NCBI GenBank assembly: GCA_964030785.1
Contig: OZ034967.1
Coordinates: 66,427,413-66,491,412, forward strand
Direction: 5' to 3'
DNA from: Siderastrea siderea
Taxonomy: Eukaryota > Cnidaria > Anthozoa > Scleractinia > Rhizangiidae
Length of the DNA: 64,000 bases
Shown here: positions 44,959 to 56,362 of the stretch, piece by piece
Numbering within the stretch: position 1 is the first letter of the stretch
Layout of the letters: every line of letters starts with the position of its first letter
Position numbers and translations under genes: made by a program
Notes under the pieces: model-generated
What the model saw: the letters and a program-made list of their open reading frames with translations, nothing else
Database searches by the model: none
What the model was told of the DNA's origin: nothing

Positions 44959-46720
44959 CCTGGCCATTATTTTCTCGAAACATTTAACAGAAAAATAGAT
45001 AAGCAGAAGCCATAATATTCTGTTTCAACTCGTGGTTCATTACTCATTAGCAAACAACAACTCATGGATTATAAAGCTTCAATAGCCTTTTATTATGGGT
45101 GCAAAGTATGTGACCCGCAGTACACTACTGAAGATGCACAACAGGAAAAAATTGATCGGTTTACCCACCGAGTTCACTCAGTCTTGTCAACCATAGGCTC
45201 CCGGCCTTGCTTGCAAGTGACGAGCTCTTTCTGATTTCAAAAGGGCCTAGTATAGAAGGGGGGAACGAGGGAATATGCTATTTTTAAAGTCTCTTTGCGG
45301 ATTAAACCCTGCGTACTGGCTGGAAAGGTCAGCCGAATACATGATGATGACCGTAACCTCGGCGTCGTTTGCTTTTAAATTGCTTGTTACGAATTATTGT
45401 ATTTTAACAACAATCTATTGTAAATGTCTTTTATCCATCTCAGTTTTAAATACAGTATTTTGTCACGTATACGATATATTCTTGAGTTAACATGAATTAA
45501 CATTGTTGTTATGCTTTTATTGTTAACGGTTAAGTCACTGCGATATTTAATCATAAGTTACAATTGTTTAGTGCACAGTAACTTCTTCACTGGCATCAAA
45601 GGAGGCTTCAAAATAACACAATAGTTAACCAAGGAACAAACCCTCAAAAACAAGCATGCTGATTAACCATAAAATAACAGGGAAGCTTAAGATTGAATTG
45701 GCGACGATTGAGGTAATCTACCGAACTTAGAAATTCAGACAAAATTTGTGACATACCCCAATCAGGCATTAGCTACCGGTTCTTTAGAACGACGAGCAAG
45801 GCATTTTAATATACGCTTTACATTCCCGTCGTTTTAAAGTTCGCAAATGTGTCTATATTTGCCTTTTTTCAAGTCTCTTTCCGTTTTCTTTTGGGAAAGG
45901 TGAATTAGCAGTCAAGTTAGCTAAAGGGCAGACGCCTAGATGTCTCGCTTATCCGGTCCTCCAGAGCCAAGTTGATTACGCTTGCTGAAAATCGGAGAAT
46001 TTCAAATTTCAGTGGTGACTTGTCAATTTTAAATTCTTGTGTATTTGTTATATGCTGTAATTAAATAGAGATTATTTTGTTGTTTTATTGATGTCGGTGT
46101 TGTTGTTCTCGTTTATCGCTAGCAACCAAAGCAGAAGCACAAACAGCAAAATTTATGCATTCTCTTTTTTGAGTCACGATAACTAATAATAAGGTGAATT
46201 ATCCATTAAAAGCTGAAAACATAAACACAAAACACAAGAGTTCATATAAACACATATTTTAAATCAATCAATCACGCGTGATAAACAGACTGAAGTGGCT
46301 TTTGGGGGAGGGTGGGGGGGGGGGCTAAAATTTGTGATCTCTGATCATATTGATTTTTTACCATCAAAGAAATGGAAAAACTGAAATGGTGTCATTTACC
46401 ATGACAACGCAGGATCTACAGAATCGTTATTGGAGACCAATTTTATTATGTGCTCTAAATTTTGCAATTGGCGACGCGTGGAAGGAGCAACGATTTACGA
46501 GTTATCTTTGACTGATTCGTACAAAAGAAACTGTTTCATGTTAAATAGGAACCTTTTTCTATCATATGTCGCTTGCATGTTCAATCATATGAGTTTCTGC
46601 GGCGAAAGTGTCCGAAAAGTGGCATGAAAAGAAAATTTGTTTTCGTGCATTTCTGGAAAATAACTGAACTTCATTGAACTAGCTCATGTATTGCATATAT
46701 ATGTTACTGAACCAGTGTGA
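44959..46720. other. Intergenic, no gene seen
   Basis: AT-rich; a G-run near 46305-46324. No convincing frame or repeat. Confidence 0.4.
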
Positions 46721-46960
46721 GGTCCGTATTGGGAAGATATTGGTGGAGTTTTTTTTTCTTTTTTCCAAAAAAAGAACGAGACCAGTATATTTCCCGATAC
46801 GGACCGAACAAGCTACAATCTCGGCCACAATTCCTTGAAACAACCCGCCCGCTCCCCCATTCAATGTTGTTCAGAGTAAAACACTTTCAGGTGTCAGAAA
46901 CAACATTGAAAAGGGGAAGGGGAGCTCGCTTACACAAACTGTTTCAAGGTTTGTGGCCGG
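46721..46960. repeat. Two adjacent inverted repeats (transposon remnant)
   Basis: First pair: ggtccgtattgggaagatat (46721) with atatttcccgatacggacc (ending 46805). Second pair: cggccacaattccttgaaac (46822) with gtttcaaggtttgtggccg (ending ~46959). They may be sub-terminal repeats of one element. Confidence 0.65.
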
Positions 46961-47018
46961 GATTAAGGATTTATTGTTATGGCTCTTCACAATTTTGCAA
47001 ACAGCAAAGCGTATTTCT

Positions 47019-47283
47019 AAAATAAAATAAAAATCAATAAGTCACTTTATTTAGGTGTCAACGGTATCTAGCACAGAATTAATGCTAATTGGAGACACCT
47101 CCAAGACCGAATTGGAATTTGGATGTGTTGGTTTTTGAGGAAAGGGGAAAACCAGAGTACCCGGGGCAAGGACGAGAACCAGCAACAAACTCAACCCACA
47201 TATGACACCGGGACCGGGAGTCGAACCCGGGCCACATTGGTGGGAGGCGAGCGCTCTCACCACTGCGCCATCCCTGCTCCCCC
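47019..47283 (-). mobile_element. tRNA-derived SINE, minus strand
   Basis: Read on the minus strand from 47283: gcagggatggcgcagtggtg with A-box ggcgcagtggtgagagcg, B-box gggttcgactccc, then gtcatatgtgggttgagttt, a body with cctcaaaaaccaacac and a tail rich in ataaa. Head and body match a SINE architecture common in hexacoral genomes. The 3' tail extends into 47019-47040. Frames over it at 47051-47321 are not genes. Confidence 0.85.
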
Positions 47284-47299
47284 AAGCAAGCAAGCGCTA

Positions 47300-49415
47300 G
47301 AAAGACGAAAGAAGGAAACAAACGATTTTCATAATGTCATTTTCGCAGAGGTTTTTTGCCAAAATTGTAGGCAAGAAAGCAAGAACAAGGTTTCGACTTC
47401 ATACAAAACTGTCCTCTCTTCTAAAATTTTTCCAAAACAAGATTTAGTGAGATCTTTTCGTGAGCGGTCCATCTTAGCGGTCCGTATAGCAAAAATTCGG
47501 ACCGATCGAAGAACCAGTCAGAAGCTCCTTTTCAGCGCCGACCAGTTCAGCCATATACTGAAATTGGTAATACCGATCTCATTCACTTTTGTGTGCGTGT
47601 GTTTGTTTTCTTCAAGGTTTCTGCAACTTCCCAAAACGGAACTCACGCTAGTTCAGTAACACATAAAAGCTAAAACATGTATTTTAGGAAAACAAATCTC
47701 GTGTAACATTCAACGTATTCCTCTGACGCCTACCTCAGTTTCTAACTGTCACAGAATGTAAAAGTTGGTCACATCTTTACGTTTGCCTGGCTAAACGTAT
47801 TTTCAGATTATTCATGATATCAAGGAAATCGCAGGGCTGTGCTCTAGCAGTGCCTGGGAGCCCCAGGCTACCAACTTTGGGCGACTAGCAAAACTTCTTG
47901 CATAACAATGAAGTGCTGGGCACCCCAGATTTCATACTTGGGAGCCTTTGGGCTCTCTGTGATTTTTCTAAGAGAGCAGCCTTGAATCGGATAAGCTTTC
48001 TTGTTAAACTTTGCTTATAACTTAGTGGCTAAACACCTTCGCTCACACGAATTGATCCAGGGAAAGACGAAGATATCAAGCGCGGTTTCCATCTCGAAGG
48101 CAGAGCAAACCGAAATTGAAATAACTTTCCCGCGATTTCCCCAAGAAATAAAGAGAAGAACTTGAAATTGAAAAGATGCATGTTGTAGCCTTTTTTAGTT
48201 TTTATCGTTTATGTCCTTTCTTCAAACACACTTGCTGAAAGATTTGTTCACCGCACTGGGACCGAATTTTTTTTCACTTTAGCCTTGACGCAAATACATT
48301 TTTAGCAAGAAGGTTGAGACGTTAGTCCCATCTAGTTTGTCTTGAAGCGTGGATTACCCAGTGTTCCTTGCAGGGTAGGAGGAGGAAAAAATGTATGGGA
48401 AGGAATGATAATAATTTATAATAATAATAATTTAGAACTTATATAGCGCATTTTCTATATGAATATAATCAAATGCACTTTACAAGCAGGTGGAATTGGA
48501 ATTTGGAAATGTTGTTTATTTTTCCCATGAGCCAACGGTAGTAAACTGCTTGAAGGTAACATTTCTTGTGCATTTGAAAGTGGTTGGTTTCTTCGCATGG
48601 GAGACTGGTGAAGATCAACCAAGCTGTAGTTTGAGGAACCGAGACTCGCAGAGATTGCGTTACCTTCCATCGCGACAGAAATGTCACGAATTCCTTGATA
48701 TGCGTTGCGCCAAATTTTGTAAGGCACTGCAAGCAGCAGATAACAAGGCCAGCAGGCGCACCACGCGGGGTGACAGTCGAAAAAATGATTGATAGCGGAA
48801 TGACTAGTGACCACGAAGTTCCCTCCAACATTTCAAGACATTCCAGCGAGTCATAGCGTCTGATGCCTTGAGTCTTCCACCAGCGGAGAATCATGGGATT
48901 AAAATTAAACTGTTGAGAAAGACGGTAAGAGAATTAGGATGGGTTCCCACGAGCAAGTAGTTCTTGACAAGTTTTCAATTGCCGAAAATTATGTTCTCTT
49001 TTGGTGTACGACAAAATTTTCTTTGAGAAGTCTCCTTGTTCAAAACTGATAAAACACTTTTTGACCGAGGAAATTTGTTAAAAGGTAAAACTTGCTCATG
49101 TGAACGAAAAACAAGTTTCTTTGACAAGTTTTATTTTCTCGCCTGTGTACGGCAATATTTGGCAATTTTTCCTAGATGCGTCTCGTTGTTAACAACTGGC
49201 ATAGGCAAGGAAAACCGACTTGGTCGTGTGCAAAAGGCTGTTTAGTAGTCACGAAGGAAAACTCGTCAAGGAAGCTTGTAAATCCTTCTTAAAAGCAAAT
49301 ATGGCTTTTTTCAGTAGGATAACAGAGACTCGTTCATCCTCGTACATCCCATTCTGAGTAACGTTTACCAAATAATGTTTCTAGTGTTACAAAGCTGTAT
49401 ACAATGTATTTAGTA

Positions 49416-49416
<1 letters not shown>
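47300..49416. other. Intergenic; possible repeats, no gene
   Basis: A stretch at 48430-48485 (acttatatagcgcattttct ... caaatgcactttacaa) resembles a motif repeated widely in invertebrate genomes; the following 400 bases could belong to the same element. Overlapping frames of 100-140 codons at 48455-48894 on both strands lack any recognisable domain. Confidence 0.4.

Positions 49417-49451
<35 letters not shown>
49417..49451. repeat. (GTT)n microsatellite
   Basis: About eleven TTG/GTT triplets. Confidence 0.95.
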
Positions 49452-51785
49452 CTAAAGTTTGAGCCTGTCGGTGAAACTCTATGACCGTTCAAAAGAACTT
49501 TCCGAAGTAAAATCTTTCTCTGAAGCTTTTTTGAATTTCAACTGAGATATTTCGGTAAATTTGCACTATACACCACTCACAAGCTAAACGACGTTTAGTT
49601 GACGTAACAGGAACACCCACTGCGATCAGATATGCTGCACCACTGACCTCAATAGCAAAACTTGCTTTTTCATCCAACATGTCCTCTACCTTGTTAAGTC
49701 CATCTTCCAACACGCGTCCTGATGCTTGGGTGGGATGTGTCAACATTGACCACAAACTCCGGTCTGATGTAGCGCTCCTCGTACAGTGACATACCATGTT
49801 CAATGCCCCACCGGGCATATGGTTTCCGCCAGGGGGCATTATCTGACTGGATCCACCATTCGGGGTCACGCATACTCAGAAATTCACCCCTGTTGTTTAA
49901 CTTGATAAAGAGAAATACAGAGATGTTTTTTTAATTTCAATTGATTTTAATTTATTTTATGTCAATTTTATTTAGCTTTGTCAGACCTGGCAGAGTCACA
50001 AGGACGCCAGATACCGTTGTAACCGTTTCATTCGACTTTTACTTAGGTTTTACAGCCCCTGATGAAGGTGAGTTTTGTCTCACCGAAATATTGGGCAATA
50101 AAGTTACCCTTCTTAGCTGTCCGATCAGCCTTGCAATTGATTTTTTTGTTTTATTCAACATTGCTGATCCTGATCTACACCAAGATCCGGCTTCACCTCG
50201 CTACTGTTTGTCCAAGTGGTCCTTGCACCGAGTTACCGTAGGTCATGACTGTGTTCCCTCACCCGATGGGACCTAAAATCCACGAGAATGGGGTGCATAC
50301 CAGTTTTACTCTCGGCTCACTGCTGGAGAAGGCTTAAGTCTATAGAAAGTGGATATTTAAAGTAGTTTTGTCCTTGAAGGTCTGTGTGAATAAAGCCATA
50401 ACTCAAAACTAAATAAAAGAGAGACTGTCAAAGATAAAGTTAGAAAAGATGAAACGAAGCGATAAAAATATTCCAAATCCGATCTCATGACGAAAATATC
50501 TAATGAGATATAATCTGATATATCAGAAAAAGGAAGTCTTCTAGGAACAAAATACCAACCTCTGGGAACATCAACACTTTGAAGGTACACTAAAAAACTC
50601 AAGTTCTATTACCAACATATATAAAACTAACTAATTTACGTTACGGCGAATTATGTACTGCACGCACAAGCAAACAAAGAAAACTGCTGAATAGAATAGT
50701 TACCTTTGACCATGGGGTACATGTCTGCCGCAAGTTACGAGCATCAAGAGAGGTCGGTTGAAGAGTTGATTCCGAAAAGCATGCAGGTCACAGTGACTAA
50801 CTGTCTTTACAATGTTAGTCTTCGGTGTGTTGCAAAGTTCTTGTTTATCAGTAATGATCGTGACTTGTGCTTTTACTGGAAGCTTTAAGGTAACGGTTCC
50901 ATTTTCGTTCAGTCTAAATTCGTTTGGAGGATTCGATTTGAAAGCTGAATATGAAATTACCACAACCTCAGGAAAAGCCTGCATTTTTAGACTGTACCTT
51001 GAATTGATGAAAACTCATGATGTTTAAATTTATGGTGTCATGATGAGTAACACGAATAATTTCAGATTACTAGATGAAGTCGAGCAGGGAATCAAAATAC
51101 AGCTTACGTCAAACACAAAGTTTATTTTCTTTTCAGCTGAACAAATTATTAGGACGATTACATAATTTTATTACAAATGAATAAAAGACTTTGTTTTCTA
51201 ATTCCCAGATAAATATACCCATAGTTTACGTCTTCAGACAACCCCACATTTTAAATTATCATTATATAAACAATTTTTAGACCCATTTTGAAGATATGTA
51301 AATGTATGAATCCCATAGATTTATTTTTAACAAGAGAAACGCTCGCTGCTTAAATTTAAAATTAAAGAAACCGAACAGCCTTACCATTTACACACCTGTT
51401 ACATGAATCATTCAAAATTGTTTCCTTAAAATCTCCACCTATGATTTCCTGCGTCTTTCAAAGGGGAACCCACACTGGGTTTTCTTAATTCAGTAAATAG
51501 CGAAAACAAAAAACAAAAATAAAATCACCGTGACTCACTGACAAGTTGTGAGCGCTTTTGTGAGCACTAAACCAGCTGACTAAATTATGAAACCTTTTGG
51601 CAAACAGGGCAAATTTACTTTTAAATTGCATTGAACTTTTCGCACTACTCGCGATTTCAATCACGAGCCAAACATTTAGCTTAACAGATTGGGCTTATGA
51701 CGTGTCAACTATGACGTGTCGTGACGTCACAATGACGTCACAAACCCGCCATTTTGAATTTGAGGCCGCCGTAGGTACTTGATAG
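49452..51785. other. Intergenic; weak unassigned frames on the minus strand
   Basis: A minus-strand frame at 49489-49869 (126 codons, SFAIEVSGAAYLIAVGVPVT) and another at 50700-50984 (94 codons, ENGTVTLKLPVKAQVTI) with a donor-like GGTAAC at its end have somewhat protein-like composition, but I recognise no family. At 50045-50105 acagcccctgatgaaggtga...ctcaccgaaatattgggca resembles a phrase near 34480-34540, perhaps part of a retroelement end. Confidence 0.35.
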
Positions 51786-52300
51786 GTTTTCTATTGAAAG
51801 CTAAGGAATTCAGTGAAATAACTGGTCGTTTTCTCCTAAACGAGCTCGGTGACCCCCAGTTTTTAATACATAAATTCAAATGGCACGCGGTCGAGTACAA
51901 TATATCGCGTTTTTAAGAAAACTTAAAAATTCAACTTTAAGATATTTTTATTTAAATGCTGAAGAGAACAAGTCTTTAGGTACAGCAGGATAGATATGCA
52001 CGTGGCAAATCCTTTAATTCTTTTCATATCCTTTATCCCTGTTCAACTAAAATAGTATATACAATGCAAGATAAATGTCTTTTTTGTTGAACTGCTTCAA
52101 TGTTTCACTACAAGCAATGATTTTTTAAAGCAATTATAGTTTTCATTTCTGATTACTAGGGTTTCTCAGGAAAACCTTACGGGTCGCATCGTTGCTATCA
52201 ATGGCTATCTATGTTGTGCCAAAACAAGCTCGGTGACCCCTATTTTTTATTACATTTTTGAAATGTTCTAAACATAATTACCAATTGGACCAAGTCTTAG
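51786..52300 (-). repeat. ~510-bp dispersed repeat, copy 2 (inverted)
   Basis: Complement of 31525-32015: both share the paired ggggtcaccgagc phrases, the caccaattggaccaagtc-like end and the cctatcaa end. It lies 20 kb from the first copy in opposite orientation, flanking the CniFL locus. Confidence 0.85.
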
Positions 52301-52899
52301 AAAATTTTAAATATTCCTTCTGTTTCGATAGAATCACTTTAAACTTCAAACAAGCAGTGGGGATTCTACAAAGCGTCAAGTGTCCCCAGAGTTTGTGGCT
52401 GAGACTGTGGTTCCCATTCAATGGACGTTTGAAACAAACTAAGGTAATATTGAGTTTCCCATCAAGTTTTTGATCAGCCACCCTAACAAAAAACAACACT
52501 AGTACCACTAAATACTTGTCAAGTCTTTTCACAGCTGTTTTAACTTGCCACAATGATGACACAAACTAACTTACATGGTAACTCAACTGGTTCAGCCAAT
52601 GTCAAACACCAGTTTACTCATAAATTCCTCAACAACTGATGAACGTGAAATTGAAATTAATTGATTTAATTTTTAAGAGCCCCAACCCCCCCCCCCACCC
52701 CCCTAAATGTGCCCCCCACCACCTTGGGATCTTTATCATGTAATGTACCAGCAAAGCTAATACTTCTAGCAATGCAATAAACATAAGAAGCAAAACTGGA
52801 GAGATTTACCCTGACTTAGTGTACATCAGGAAATAAATTGGCAGTATTTTATCAATTCATCAATAAAAGATAGAAAAAAGGAATGTATCACACGTCTTT
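52301..52899. other. 3' flank of the polyamine oxidase pseudogene
   Basis: Includes a C-run at 52687-52710. No gene. Confidence 0.4.
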
Positions 52900-54558
52900 C
52901 TAATTACTGTTTAAGTGTTTTAGAAGCCTCTCAGCTTCCCTGATGCCAGTCAAATAAGCACCAGGAACAGTCCCATAAAACTGCTGGTGTGTTGCCTCAC
53001 CCGCGAACATTAACTGAAAGACAGGGAGGTCTTTACTGCCAGCAGACTCAGAAGGGAGGGGTGAGGCCAGACAATCAAAGTCACATCCCCTGGCCTCTCT
53101 GGCCAAAAATGAATATGACACTCTCGTCCAAGGATTTGTTGCCCACTGTGTTGTATGAACATTCCAAGACGTGACAATGATTTGAGAGAAGTGAATTTTT
53201 TGATAGCTGCAAGGCAGATTTGTCCCACTTTTTCAGGGAGTGTGCTTTCAACCTGAGGGGATTCATTACCTTGAAACCAAGCCAGCAGAACATTAGAGCC
53301 AGGACGGGCTGAAAGGAGTAAAGGCGGCGGACCCACGGACAGTGTAGCATTTCTGCTTCTATGTCATACTCTTTACTATCCAAGTCATTTTCAATTCCAT
53401 CCATTTCATTTTTGCCATTTTCCTCATCTTTCCAAACCAGATGAATTCTGTACTCTTCCGAAGGCCAAAAGGGCTCCTTAAGTTCAAGAAAAATCTTGCC
53501 AACATAGCCAAATCCAAGATTCTGTATGACATTGATTTTGTCAGTTAGCAATGGGGGAGAAAATAACGACAAATGCTTTTCTTTGAGAACACTAAGGAGA
53601 CTGTTAATATGACATGATCTGCTTCAAATGACTTTCCATTACTACAGAGTATTTTCACAGGATGACGGCTTTTTGGAGAATCCAATTCAATGGTCAGTGG
53701 TTGTCCAGTTTATTCTTGTCACCTCGTGGTTACAACGGACACAGTCAATATTCAGTTCCGCTTGTAATGCTTTTACAATGTTGTCATATCCACTGGGAAT
53801 AGGGCAGAAATCTAAACCATCTAGATCTTCAAGATTTAAATCAGTTAAGGAATCACTACCAGCGGAATTGCACTCTCGTTCAGTTCCGCTTGTAATGCTT
53901 TTACAATGTTGTCATATCCGCTAGGAATAGGGCAGAAACCTAAACCATCTATAAAAGTGTACTCGCCAAATTCTTGAAGATTTAAATCAGTTAAGGAATC
54001 ACCACCAGCGGAATTGCATTCTCGTTCTTGAAGGAATGAAAACATGCGCTTTAGCATCTTGGTTTCAGGTTTATCTGCGGTATACAAGTCAAGGTAACAC
54101 TGGAAACCTTGGTTTAAATAATCACCAACAGTCATTCTGAAACCATTCACGCTTTTGGTAAAATTTCTCGTCTTTAGCAGATCTTCAGTTTCTGATATTA
54201 AACTGTAGAAGACATTCCACACCTCTGTTAGAAGCTGATCATCAATGTGTCGTCGCAGTTGAGTGTTGATTTTTGGTTTTGTTCTGCTGCCTTCATTCAT
54301 CTATTCTTTATCTGACTTCCTAAGTAGTCCCAAATCACATGCCAGGTCAAATACAGGATTTTCTATTGTCCCATGTATCCAAATTGTCCCAAATTCCACC
54401 TTATTTTCTCCAATCTTACCAAAGTGAATTCTACCACCCACTCGCTCACTCGCCTCAAGGACACACACCTCAACTTGCCCAGACTTGTGCAGCTTGCTGG
54501 CAGCAGACAGTCCTGCTATTCCTGCACCAATAACCACTACTTTGGGTTTTGGTGACAT
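52900..54558 (-). pseudogene. Polyamine oxidase (SMOX/PAOX-like) intronless pseudogene
   Basis: The start at 54558 gives an FAD-binding dinucleotide fold: [20 protein letters not shown] then [12 protein letters not shown] and FGTIWIHGT. Later pieces, in family order, are IPSGYDNIVKALQAEL, ADHVILTV, FGYVGKIFLELKEPFW, LLAWFQGNESPQVE and the C-terminal LMFAGEATHQQFYGTVPGAY with stop at 52900. The family oxidises spermine, spermidine or their acetyl forms. The copy is broken: an in-frame TAG at 54301-54303, a 128/146-bp internal tandem duplication, a one-base loss near 53600 at the TVSLGVLK-like site, and at least three further frame changes between 53350 and 53100. No introns interrupt it although most animal PAO genes have several, so a decayed retrocopy is likely; no poly(A) remnant was seen. 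No peroxisomal targeting tripeptide at the end (it ends LNSN). Confidence 0.9.
53753..54026. repeat. Tandem duplication inside the polyamine oxidase pseudogene
   Basis: 53753-53880 repeats 53881-54026: both start cagttccgcttgtaatgctt and end gcggaattgca(t/c)tctcgtt. The left copy lacks a ~20-base piece present in the right copy (ataaaagtgtactcgccaaa). The copies differ at several bases, so the event is not recent. Confidence 0.9.
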
Positions 54559-54822
54559 ATCACTAGTAGAACACAAAGAAAAACACAGGACTTCATCAGT
54601 AAGGAAATGGTTAGGTAAGGACATTACCATTTCATCTCAGCATCACTTGCTTGATGCTATATTTTAGGTGTATATTTTGCTTGTCAGGGGTAACTTTTTA
54701 AGGATTGCAATGAAACTGGGAATCATACATTTACTAGCTCACCACAGCCTCCCAGTATCTCAGTGGTCTCAGCATCTCACCCATATACAGAGACATGGCT
54801 CTAGTAGAAATCCTATACAGGA

Positions 54823-55018
54823 TTCCAGGGCTGTAGCCAGAAAAAAATTATGACTGAGGCAATGTCCATGTTTAAAATTATGACTGAGGCAGTGTGCATG
54901 GTTAAATTCTCTTGCTAGGTATTTAGGGTGTTAAAAGAAAAAAATGAATGAGAAAACGAAAACAAATGACTGAGACAAGTGCCTCGGTTTGCCTCATTCT
55001 GGCTACGGCCCTGTTCCC
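54823..55018. repeat. MITE-like repeat abutting the next element
   Basis: ttccagggctgtagccagaa at the left (54823) is inverted at ttctggctacggccctg (ending ~55013). Inside, attatgactgaggca(a/g)tg occurs twice. It shares its right end with the next transposon. Confidence 0.6.
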
Positions 55019-55983
55019 TGCTAGCAGAGGCCGCATTTCCTTTGTATTCGCTGAGCTGACGGACGGGACGAAAAGGGACCTCTGCCATGGGTCGAAACTC
55101 CCTTTGATTCAACCGCCGTCCATGGTCGTGGACGGCGGTTTCCGCAACGCATGCTCCCTGTATTGTTTGCTGACCGTGACTTGAGCCCACTGTATCTCGC
55201 GCATTCCTTTACAGTTATTCCGCTGTCATTTAGTGAGCCCGCATAGTAACATGCCGTCCTGGAAAGAGAACTAAACTCGTGAAGAGTTACAACGTTTACT
55301 TTCTCTCGTTTTTGTGAACATTGGCGACGGAAAGATAAACAATCGAAAGAAGAAGCTCTAAGAAACACTCGACAAGTTAAGGAAAGGAATTTAGAGCGAA
55401 CAAAACATCTGTCAAGGCGAAGGACCACCTTCCACCGCCAAAGATTTTTCGAGCTGCGGGCTTTCTGAGAAATGCTCCAGCACTTCTACGAGTCTACGGT
55501 AGAGTAAATTACACATTTGATTGTAAATTTGTATCGAAATCGCTTTTTAATTGAGGGATTCTTCATATTCCTTACAGTTTTCGTAAAAGTTTTGAAAAAC
55601 GTGCACAGTTCGCATCACCAAATGCTCTTCAAAATAACTTGCACATCGAGCGAAATCGCTTGAGCGTAGCTTCCCTCGGAGAAAGAATTGAACGCGTTTG
55701 GTCTTCAGAAACACGTAAAGGCGTGTTTTAATAAATGTATTATTTAGAAAAGCTTACTTACTTTTCTTCTGTGTACCTTGATTCATAAAATTTCGAAAAG
55801 TAGTAATTTGGGAGTCGTCAGCTGATCACGTGCTAAAGGTATCACGTGACGTTTCGGTCGCTAAGTAATCGTGGCGCATGCTCAACACAGTTCATTTCGA
55901 CCCATGGCAGAGGTCCCTTTTCGTCCTGCCCGTCAGCTCAGCGAATACAAAGGAAAAGGGGCCTCTGCTAGCAGGGAACGGCC
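55008..55983. mobile_element. 976-bp DNA transposon with ~88-bp terminal inverted repeats
   Basis: Left end 55008-55097 (tgttccctgctagcagaggc, tcctttgtattcgctgagct, gacctctgccatgggtcga) is inverted at 55897-55983 with few differences. A palindrome aaccgccgtccatgg...ccatg-like centre lies just inside the left end (55118-55150). A minus-strand frame (55021-55428) overlaps the end and looks non-coding, so the element is non-autonomous. Confidence 0.85.
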
Positions 55984-55989
55984 CTGGAT

Positions 55990-56362
55990 TCTACAGTATT
56001 TTCTAGGATCCTATAGGATCCTACAGGATCCTGTAAGTTCACTCAGGCTCCTACCCAGGATCCTAAATGGCAATAATCCTAACCAAGTTTTATAGGATCC
56101 TACTCAGGATCCTAAAAGTCTTTCAGGGTCCTGCTTAAGATTGTCTAGGATCCTGATTAGGATCCTATAGGATCTTGTTTAGGATTCTGTAGGATCCTAT
56201 AGGATCTTAAACAGGATCCTACAGGTTCCTATAGGATCCGAAACAAGATCCTAGGATCCTACAGGATCTTATGTAGGATCTTATCAGGAACTTGGTTAAG
56301 ATCCTACAAGATCCTGTTAGGATCCTAATAGCATCCTATTAGGATCCTATAGGCAGAATTTT
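55990..56362. repeat. Degenerate array of the palindrome TAGGATCCTA
   Basis: About 14 GGATCC cores by eye in 370 bases, most within (t/c)AGGATCCT(a/g), plus many one-off variants such as aggatctt and agattgtc. Spacing is irregular (8-45 bases), so it is not a regular satellite. It starts at the right end of the preceding transposon. Confidence 0.9.

Noticed and set aside
47051..47659. 178-codon plus-strand frame and two minus-strand frames
   Set aside because: They cross the SINE (47019-47283); the tRNA-like A and B boxes explain the sequence.
49489..49869. 126-codon minus-strand frame as a gene
   Set aside because: No family recognised, no splice context or promoter; mentioned only as an unassigned frame.
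55021..55428. 135-codon minus-strand frame
   Set aside because: Its C-terminal part is the terminal inverted repeat of the 55008 element and the palindrome at 55118; no recognisable domain.
55990..56362. CRISPR-like repeat array
   Set aside because: Repeats are 10-bp palindromes with irregular spacing and no unique spacers of constant length, and the genome is eukaryotic.
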